Shown here in pieces: positions 63,194 to 64,000 of a stretch of DNA of 64,000 bases. The DNA lies in NCBI RefSeq assembly GCF_000005505.3, contig NC_016133.3:9548001-9612000 (forward strand), written 5' to 3'. The DNA is from Brachypodium distachyon (lineage: Eukaryota > Streptophyta > Magnoliopsida > Poales > Poaceae). The stretch's first letter is position 1, and the number at the start of each line of letters is the position of its first letter. The notes below the pieces were generated by a model. It was not told where the DNA came from. It did not search any database and saw only the letters and a program-made list of their open reading frames with translations. The position numbers and the translations under genes were made by a program.

Positions 63194-64000
63194 GTGAGGA
63201 ACTATGTCTTCTGCTGTAGCAGCAGTGTGTTGGTGGTGTCTATGAAAAGAGGGAATGGGTGCTCAAGCAAACATTAAACCCTTGCATATTCTCGACTTTA
63301 TTAGTTCGAATGCTTTCTTCAAATGCTGGTTTCTCTTTTTAACTTTGCAACCACATACAATAGCACTAACGTTTAGTTTTAGTTGTTAATTCATTGTGCT
63401 GCTGCCTGCTACTGTGACATAAAATAACTTTTCAGGTAAATAACCTGCAAATGTATTTATTGGTAAAGGATTTACTGACTTGTGCAATACTCTTCCTATA
63501 CCACAAAGTATTGAGTTAGTCAGGATTTATTTGTTTTCCTGGAAAGTTTAGATGTTGTGGACAACTTAGCTGTGCAGTACCAGTTGCCTCACAGCATAGG
63601 GCAATATCAAATATTTAAATGCACTGTTTTGGTGAGGAAGACGATTGTGTGGTGGTCACGCTTCTTGCCCGGCATTTCAAGCTTTATGAACCATCAACAC
63701 GAAGTGCAGCCTTGATCTGAGCGCATAAATCTACGATCCCACATATCAGCAGGTCAGTCTGACGCCCACTAGTCTCTTGATGATAGCCCATTGCTCTGTA
63801 TGGTCCAGCGTTGTGGCCTGAAGGCTTTGCCGATGCCCGCGGCAATGGCCACAATGGTGTACGAGAGACAACACCAGGCACCGACTGTGTGCAGACTTCC
63901 ATGTTCCTAACCTGCTCTGACTTTGTGCAAGAATGTTGCACCCAGCTGCCCCATTTGCTAGCACGACAAGCGGAGCACCTACAATGTACTTTCAACCCTT
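63194..64000 (+). other. Intron of the cyclin T gene running out of the window
   Basis: Starts with the donor GTGAGG. No exon encoding the next conserved cyclin block was found up to the window end. From about 63.65 kb the composition changes to a more GC-rich sequence that does not look like the preceding intron and may be transposon-derived; I cannot name it. Confidence 0.5.

Overview
This is nuclear plant DNA, almost certainly from a cool-season grass (Pooideae, probably Triticeae or a close relative). The evidence is: intron-bearing genes with recognisable grass-type proteins, GC-rich first exons, many Stowaway MITEs whose ends read CTCCCTCCG with TA target sites, and a mixture of LTR, LINE, MULE and Helitron debris between the genes. 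No rRNA, tRNA, CRISPR array or bacterial-type operon was seen.

Layout. 1-4.4 kb: a plant eIF4B-family gene (+). About 5 kb: a decayed chloroplast psbH fragment (plastid DNA in the nucleus). 6.4-11.5 kb: COG4, a Golgi tethering-complex subunit (-), two exons. 12.2-19.5 kb: diaminopimelate decarboxylase LYSA (-), eight exons, all placed and summing to an intact 488-residue frame. 19.5-22.4 kb: intergenic DNA with a WD40-type gene fragment. 22.4-27.5 kb: a Sec14-like phosphatidylinositol transfer protein gene (+), fifteen exons including a GC-AG intron. 27.5-35 kb: repeat-rich, with a solo LTR and a Helitron-like end. 35.2-36.0 kb: a single-exon B3 transcription factor of RAV type. 36-40 kb: MITEs and a small Helitron with its empty site visible beside it. 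40.2-41.1 kb: a spermidine-synthase-fold methyltransferase-like gene. 41.4-42.4 kb: a 5'-truncated LINE with a 19-bp target duplication. 43.9-44.1 kb: a small basic protein, possibly SIAMESE-related. 44.5-45.8 kb: a Pack-MULE carrying a host gene fragment. 48.5-49.1 kb (-): a three-exon peptide-hormone precursor whose C-terminus is a CASPARIAN STRIP INTEGRITY FACTOR (CIF). 49-60.7 kb: a transposon-dense stretch with a foldback element, a long-TIR MULE and two copies of one MITE family. 61-64 kb: the 5' end of a cyclin T gene that leaves the window.

The genes are unrelated housekeeping and regulatory genes: translation, Golgi traffic, lysine synthesis, lipid transfer, transcription and root-barrier signalling. 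They do not form a cluster or pathway. The most interesting items are the CIF precursor, which is easily missed because its exons are 53-129 bp, and a set of well-bounded mobile elements with target duplications or empty sites. Exon borders were placed by hand from splice consensus plus protein-family similarity recalled from knowledge; no alignment program was run.
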